From NCBI RefSeq assembly GCF_024323335.1, contig NC_066581.1, positions 223,887,039 through 223,951,038 of the forward strand: DNA of 64,000 nucleotides, read 5' to 3'. A program made the translations under genes and the position numbers. Below, piece by piece: positions 57,601 to 64,000 of the stretch. How positions within the stretch are numbered: position 1 is the stretch's first letter; every line of letters begins with the position of its first letter. The DNA is from Lathyrus oleraceus (lineage: Eukaryota > Streptophyta > Magnoliopsida > Fabales > Fabaceae). Below the pieces are notes generated by a model. That model did not search any database, had not been told where the DNA came from, and saw only the letters and a program-made list of their open reading frames with translations.

Positions 57601-57872
57601 TAATATGTTAAACATAATATTTAAAAAGATAAGCATAACTTTCACAACATTACAAAACAGAAGCAATACAAAATTAAACTTAAGCAATTCATAAAACTAG
57701 CAAGGAAACATAATGATAGACTAAGAAATATTATGAAACAAGTAAAGAAAAATAAACATAGACTAATACATAACATAGAAAGGCACAAGACAAAACATTT
57801 AGCTACTTTAGTCACTTTCTTCCTCCGACTCTTCTTCACTTTCCTCTTGGTTTTAGTTGCGTTTAAGGTCGA

Positions 57873-58663
57873 CTATCTCAAGACGAATATCACAGAATTC
57901 TTGAGTGACAAAGTTTTCAATTGGCAAAATTTATCATAAAGCATTTGATTGGTTAGACCTCCTTCGGGCATTGGAGCATATGAAGAAATAGATGATGCAA
58001 TCTCTCTATGCTTGAAGATACCATCGTTATCTTTGAAAATTCCCATATTCTTATTTGTTTCCCCTATGATTATCTTATGTTCCTTGGCATTCATTTTGAA
58101 TCTTGACTCTCCATACAAATCAATTTGGTAGAATAGTAGAATATTGGTAATAAACCTTACATAAGAAAGACCACCAGTAATCTTATCTTTATGAATCATA
58201 TGATGCGTGATAAGATAATCCCAATTCACTTGTAATTTGTTCTTAACCGCATATATGATTTGCATTCCGGTATCATTGATTTGAGAATGGTTGGAATGTT
58301 TTGGAACAAGTATGTAACAAATAAATTAGTGAAGCATTCAGTCACTAACCAATGGTTTGAGGAGTTTAAAATATGTCGGTTTGGAGCAGAGCCAACATTC
58401 CTACTCTCTTATTGAAACAGTCAGCCTACATAATGCTATAATAGTATCTATTTTCTCATAGTCAGCCCAATTACACGTAAAACCTTGACAAAATTTTCAC
58501 CCTCAAAAGAGACATTCAAACATCTCCCAAAATCTTCCATAGTTAGTATATTGTCTCTTCCTTTGACACATGATTTAACAATGTAACAAGTAGCAATAGA
58601 TAGATTACAATAATAGGGACCAAAATCTAAAATCAATATTCCCAACACTTGATGACTCAGCAA
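57873..58663 (-). pseudogene. Putative plant transposon protein-like ORF remnant
   Basis: Two minus-strand pieces (58663-58448 and 58265-57873) carry words typical of legume proteins named putative plant transposon protein: YYCNLSIATCYIVKSCVKG and LTMEDFGRCLNVSFEG, then INWDYL-like VNWDYLITHHMIHKDKI and GGLSYVRFITNILLFY. A frameshift or gap lies between them. Such domains occur in extra ORFs of Tat and other plant retroelements. Here it lies upstream of a copia gag on the same strand, but whether both belong to one element is unknown. Function is unknown. Confidence 0.55.
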
Positions 58664-60429
58664 CTCAAGAAAATCAAAGCTAGGAGCAAGAAAAGATAAA
58701 AGATTACCATACTTTCAAGTTGTTAGAGCATAATTTCTGAAAGCTAGCACACAATCAATATCCTCTTTTGGAGTAGGACCCAACCTTCCCAAGTTCAAGC
58801 TGTCAGACCTGTTATTCTCTTTTGGAGTTAAAATTGGAAGTTTGCTATTTTGGAGGTTTTTGAGAGGATGAGTGTTTGATGAAATATTTCAAGAGATGGG
58901 GTTGATTTATAGTCTAAGAAAATGAGTGGATATTAAGTGTATTTCGTGGGGGTTTGTTGAGAGGTGAGTGGACTTTTTAATAGATAGGATTTTCCAAGAG
59001 AGTAAGGAAGGAAGAACCTTGACTGAACATTAAAAGTTATTCTGAAAAGTGATTTTTAAACAGGTGTAACTGGTTAACATAAACTTGTGACCGATTACAA
59101 CAATGCGCCTTTTGAATTTTTTTAAAAGAAAAAGAAAATTCTTGACCTTGTAACCGGTTATAGTCAAAGTGTAACCGGTTATACTCAGAAGAAAGTTGAA
59201 TTTTTAAAGGACAATATGTATAAGAGAAATCACAACTTTTAAAACAAGTAAAACATATTCACTCTAATTAATATGACATAAGTACTTTAAGATTAAGTTC
59301 GAAATGCATCAAGGTCTGATTCTCTGAGATACATTATGAACAATACATACTCTTGACATAAAGTGTGAAATCTTGATCTTTTTCCTTCATGAGTGACTAA
59401 TAATGTATCTTATATTTCTCTTATCGTTATGGATTAAGAACCACAAAAAAATACGTACCTGCTTAGAGCTGCTTGAAGTAAGTTGTTTGCTTGTTGTAGA
59501 GGATATTTTTCTTATCATATTCATCCTATTAGCTTTTGATCTTTTTTGTACCAACACTGTTGACAAAACTTGTAGGAACGAAAGGGCCATTTTCTACAGC
59601 ATCCCAAACTTCTTCTCCTTGTGCTTCGAGATGTTCTTAACTATCTAACAATAATCACAAAGGCACACCACCTTTTGATTTTATAGAAAATAAGACAAAG
59701 CAAATCACTTTCGCTTATAAATAATGAACAATAACACTTAGTAAAAAAATATAATTTTGAATAAGTAATGAATATTTTCACTTGTATCAATTTATGAGAA
59801 TTGATCTTCTTTTTCAAGTAAACAATTTACAAAATATATTACTTAAGTGCTCAGAACTTTTCAATGAAACTTTAAATGATGCAATGGAAATTTATGCAAA
59901 AATTTTCATTAAACATTTGGCTCAAGGCACTTAGATGAAAATTTAAGAAAAATATGAATTTTGAATTGTTAGAAAGAGGTGAATTTGAAATTCTGAAACC
60001 ACATATATTTATACTTTGAATTATACCTTTTGAAAAGAGTATAATACCATGAATCATTACCAAGATTGATAGATGAAGTTTGGTATTCGTTAGAATCAGA
60101 TTTAATATAAAAAGTGTCAATGCTTCAGTGATAACCGGTTAGCACATTATCGTAACCAGTTACAACCGAAGAAAAAAAACATTTTTTAAAATTTTCATGG
60201 TTGTAACTGGTTCCAGCGGAAGCTTTTTTCAAAAATGTTAAGTTTTCATTCTTGTAACTGGTTAACACATATGTGTAACCGGTGACAACTGATTGAAAAA
60301 CTAAAAATCAGTTTGTAACCACAACTTCTCAAATTAGTAAGTATCAAAAATGAGTTTGAATGCTTTGAGATGAAGGACGCATGATTATTTTGAGTAATAT
60401 GGTAATATACAAAGTTCAATTGTAACTTG
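58664..60429 (-). repeat. LTR-like AT-rich region with TAACCGGTTA palindromes
   Basis: No gene is supported. Clusters of TAACCGGTTA and near variants such as GTAACTGGTTAACA lie at 59,055-59,190 and 60,128-60,290. They resemble, but are not the same as, the palindromes at 21,754-22,015. The region may be an LTR plus leader of a copia element; borders are not found. Confidence 0.5.
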
Positions 60430-61022
60430 TGTTGCGGCACGAAAAATACCTGGAGCGCTCGCACGCTCGAGATGATAATAGAGTTGCCACCAAACTTTAT
60501 TTATTCTAAAAGGAAAGGGAAAATATCGATAAAACCATTAATAGAAAAATAAAATGGTCATAGCAACGAAATTCGGATTCCGGAGTCGATTATGCAAAGG
60601 GAAGGTATTAACACTCTCACATCCGTTGTACTCAACATGAATACTTTAGTTAGATTTGCAAATAGAATGATAACCTAATGTTACTTGTTTTCTTCTGGTT
60701 ATTGAAAGTTTAAAAGGTAAAAGAAAAGGTTGCAAAAAGGTTTTTATTAGGGTGCTTGGCAAGATTGTGAGTCTTTCTCTTACGTATCCTCAGGTGCGAT
60801 GAGGAATTCAAAGTTATGTAGTTCTGGGAAAAATAAAGATATTTTTGGTTTGTTTTTATAGTGCTTGACAAGACATTAAAATCCCACTCGTACATATCCC
60901 TAGGTGGGATGGGGAACTCAATGCTACGTAGTTCTTGGAGAAAACTATGTGTTGGTCAGTTGATTTTAGTGAACGAATGTTTAGATTGCATTCTAGCGGT
61001 TAATCGTTGCTTGTCTGTTTGT

Positions 61023-61053
<31 letters not shown>

Positions 61054-61060
61054 ATGTTAG
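60430..61060 (-). repeat. Partial Tat-type LTR with tandem units and G25 run
   Basis: The plus strand starts TGTTGCGGCACGAAAAATAC and has AGAGTTGCCACCAAACTTTA and GGGAAGGTATTAACACTC, words common near the 3' ends of legume Tat-type LTRs on the other strand. Two copies of a unit of about 110-120 bases (GTGCTTGGCAAGA, TGCGATGAGGAATTCAAAG) lie at about 60,750-60,960. An uninterrupted run of 25 G is at 61023-61047. The LTR is truncated right after it. Confidence 0.55.
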
Positions 61061-62900
61061 ACGATAGACCTGGATCTATGGGGGTCAATAGATCCTAAGT
61101 TAAAAATTTACTTGAAACTTTGATTTACAAATTTTTTGGTGCGAAATCAATTTTCAAATATTTCCTGAATCCAAAATCGTCTAAGCGAACCTACTATTGA
61201 AAAGCCTGGATATAGTACCAATAGAATGATAATAATCCACAAGTCAATCAATAACTATTAAGCACAACTAACTGAATACTCTACAATAGTAAAAGTCTAT
61301 CTCTAACGATATCCACACACACAAAACTAAGTCAAACAATTTGTCATACACTTGGTGTGCGAAAACAAAGTTTGGAATTTTATATGGTGTTTGTTGTTCT
61401 AGGAAACCCAATCACAACCAAATGGTTAATGATCAATACAACAAACACAAGATTCAAAATATAATCAAAATTACGATCCAAACTATGTTGGTCCAATGAT
61501 CAAAGCAATCAATAATTTGTGAGTCAAAATAAAAGAGATAGAGAGAAAGATAGAGTACACCAGGATTTGTTTAGGCAGTTCCCCAGTCGACCTCACTATG
61601 GGCACGTCTTCCCTCAATTCAAATTCGAATTGAGACATTAATATAATAAATCTTACTTTGCAAATGCATGAATACAAGAGGTGAGAAATTAAACCCCATA
61701 AACCCTAAGTTTGTTCTTGACTCTAACACCTCCTAAAACCTTGATCAAAGATTGATCAAGTCACTAACAATGCCACTTCAATTCAAGTGTTGTTGCTACT
61801 TCCTTGCATGACCTCCTTGTCTCAAGGATTTCACCCGACTGAATTAGTCCCAAACACACACTTGTTGAACCCAAGATTTGCCAGCACGATCCACCGTTTC
61901 ACGCTACTCCCTTGCTGACACACCTAAACTCAAAGCTTTCACTTGGTCGGATCCGAATTGCACAATCTTGTCAAAAACCTTCAAACCCTAAATATCTTGA
62001 AGGAAAACCCCAAACCAATTTTCTTATTTGAATCCCTCAAATATCGTAACCCAATATTCTCGGTACAACAAACCTAATTGGACATTATCAATCCTAATCT
62101 AGATGACACCCAATCAAAAAATGATTATGTGTAGTTTGATTATATGTATGAATATATTGAATTAAAGATTATGAGATGTTTTGAAATCCTGGATTCATGT
62201 AGGTTTTACTCACTCTATAAACCTTACAAGAGAATGATGCATGTATGGAGTGTTTATATGCATGGGTGATTTATGGTAAAAGGAAATGCAAATGAGGATA
62301 GAAAAATATGAATTTTTGAAGAAAAATATAGGATACGTCGACTTATACAGGTTAGGTGCCGACCTGTTCAATGCATAGGTCGACCTGTCCAAGGTCATGT
62401 GTCGACCTATGTTAGTTATGTGCTTCCTATGTGTTGACCTAAAGATTCAGCACATGAAACATAGGCCACATGCTTTAATACAACAACATACGTGTTGACC
62501 CATAAACTTCATGTGTCGACCTATAGCCAAGAATTTTTTTCCATAGGTCAACCTGTAGTTTTATGTGTCGACCTATAGCCATAATGTTTTTTCATAGGTC
62601 GACCTATAGTTCTAAGTGTTGGCCTATACTGCTATTTTTCATAAAAAATTGATTTTTCATGCATGTTTGATGCATGAGACCTTTCCCACATTATTTCCAA
62701 ATACTTTTATGCTTTCTAATGCTAAGATACACATAGAGATTTAGAGGATCATCTAATATATATTTTACGCTTAAGTATCCTTGTTTTGACATCATACAAA
62801 ACATATCTAATGGAAGTTGCACTCATAGATTAAGCGTTTATTTGTATCACGATAGAACGAACTAAATATTATTCATTTGCGAAAATATTTTTGATCATGC
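61061..62900 (-). repeat. Copia-type LTR region with AGGTCGACCT palindromes
   Basis: No gene. A GTACACCAGGAT followed by CAGTTCCCCAGTCGACCTC stretch at about 61,554 parallels the GTACACTGGGAT stretch in the LTR at 40838-43067. At 62,330-62,640 about nine copies of TAGGTCGACCTA or variants occur, with a perfect 14-bp palindrome ATAGGTCGACCTAT at 62594-62607. Ends are not defined. Confidence 0.55.
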
Positions 62901-62939
62901 GGAGGAGAGAAAGTATATGTTTGATGTGTTTATTTGATT

Positions 62940-63610
62940 TTAGAAGGATGACGAATGTTCGGTAAAACCAAGATGTGTGCCTCGGGGCCGATCATCTAAG
63001 GTTTCAAAGATTGTGTACCCCAATGTACCTTTTCATCCAAAATGTATATGAAATTTATTTACCAAAGACAAACGATTGGTAAGACCAAGACATATGTCTC
63101 GGGCCCGATTGTTTGGGGTTTCAAGGAGTGAAATATCACACATTATTGTGCATATTGTTGTGTTATCATGTTATTGCGTGTGTTCATGTGGTGCAGTGTT
63201 TTGTGCGACTTGTGGCGTTAAGTTATGTTTAACGTTAGAGTTCGTGCCCTCGCGCTTGAACTAGCAATCTCGTGTCGCAATTAGCGCCTTTCAACCATTT
63301 CACCATAGATTCTAAACCATTTTCAAACGCAAGCGAAAATTCTTAATCGCTATCAAAATCTTTTCAAACTTAAACGCCTCACCAAAATCGTTTTCTTAAT
63401 AAAATAGGAAGATAAGGATTATTGAAGTATATACTCCATGAGACCTTGAATAACTGGCCCCAAGGCACACGTCTCGGTCTTACTGGACATTCTTCTTCCG
63501 TTATAAAACACCTAATCAAACTTGGATGAAAAAGGGACATTGGAGTTTGCACTCCTTGAAACCCCAAACAATCGGCCCTGAGACACACGTCTTGGTCTTA
63601 ACGTGCGCGT
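62940..63610. repeat. Inverted repeat of LTR-derived tandem units
   Basis: A left arm (about 62,945-63,130) and a right arm (about 63,410-63,605, reversed) share AAGACCAAGACGTGTGTCTC, GGGCCGATTGTTTGGGG and TTTCAAGGAGTG. Each arm holds two copies about 120 bases apart. The spacer is about 280 bases and contains no gene. Confidence 0.7.
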
Positions 63611-64000
63611 GTTAAATTAAATGCAACGCGAGGACGCGAATTGAGTTCACGTAACATGAGGATGTTGATCGGGATAATAGCAAGTGTACTATTTTTCCAA
63701 TGTAGTAATAATAGGGATGTTTCCCAAATATCGATCTCGAGGACTGCGCAATAATATTAGTTTAAATTGTGATTCAATTGAACAAAACAAATAGTTTAAG
63801 GGTTTGTAATAGTCACTGTCTAATGAAATGAGAAATGAAACAGAATAAATCTTTTACACAATTTATAATATTATGCCAAGGATGGTGTATGAACATCTCC
63901 TGTAATGACCTTGAATGTATATCTTCTCAAATAGTTCAAAAATGCAATTACCAGATCTTAAAATTGTTTCCTCCTAAAACCTCAGAGGGAAACCTTTGGT
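63611..64000. other. Unclassified repetitive-looking sequence
   Basis: AT-rich, with TGATCGGGATAATAGCAAG and ATATCGATCTCGAGGAC. I cannot assign it to an element class and see no gene. Confidence 0.4.

Overview
The window reads as intergenic heterochromatin of a large plant genome. It is built almost wholly from nested transposable elements, and I see no ordinary host gene, tRNA, rRNA, CRISPR array or bacterial feature. The mixture suggests a legume of the tribe Fabeae (pea, vetch, lentil or faba bean). It contains Ogre/Tat Ty3-gypsy elements with LTRs near 5 kb, a Tekay chromovirus, Sirevirus-like copia elements and a CACTA transposon. The host assignment is inference from element types; no species marker is present.

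Block I (1-24,990) is a deep nest. A Tat-lineage gypsy element on the minus strand (1-10,107, 3' end off the window) carries gag, protease, RT, two RNase H domains and integrase, plus an extra ORF on the opposite strand (83-1180). It interrupts the pol of a plus-strand Ogre (10,108-21,620), whose second RNase H and integrase, long repeat-rich 3' untranslated region and 5157-bp LTR are present. The Ogre sits in the leader of a minus-strand copia (21,621-23,796). That copia abuts an Ogre-type LTR tail (23,797-23,990), which interrupts an old Tat pol fragment (23,991-24,975).

Block II (24,991-40,779) holds a decayed but complete copia element (26,024-30,520) inside a MITE-like repeat, a hAT MITE with an 8-bp target duplication (30,682-31,008), and a minus-strand copia gag split by a deleted Tekay chromovirus (31,477-40,716, LTRs near 2.9 kb).

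Block III (40,780-57,574) has a copia LTR, then a minus-strand Sirevirus-like copia pol. That pol is interrupted by an Ogre solo LTR (50,294-55,111). A CACTA transposon (45,033-50,291) landed exactly across the solo LTR's outer junction. Removing both insertions restores a continuous copia pol and a 5-bp GAGAC duplication.

The most interesting item is the CACTA cargo. It is a 13-exon plus-strand gene (46,303-49,573) joining a Transposase_24-type region to an Ulp1-type SUMO protease domain. All canonical splice junctions keep phase and the His-Asp-Gln-Cys set is intact; one premature TGA is the only break seen. No TNPD-like catalytic transposase is visible, so the element looks non-autonomous.

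Block IV (57,575-64,000) is a mosaic: a plant-transposon-protein-like ORF remnant, LTR pieces, a 25-nt G run, a (TA)n-type satellite's counterpart in Block III, and an inverted repeat.

A theme across the window is arrays of perfect palindromes, a different one at each of four copia-like leader or LTR loci.
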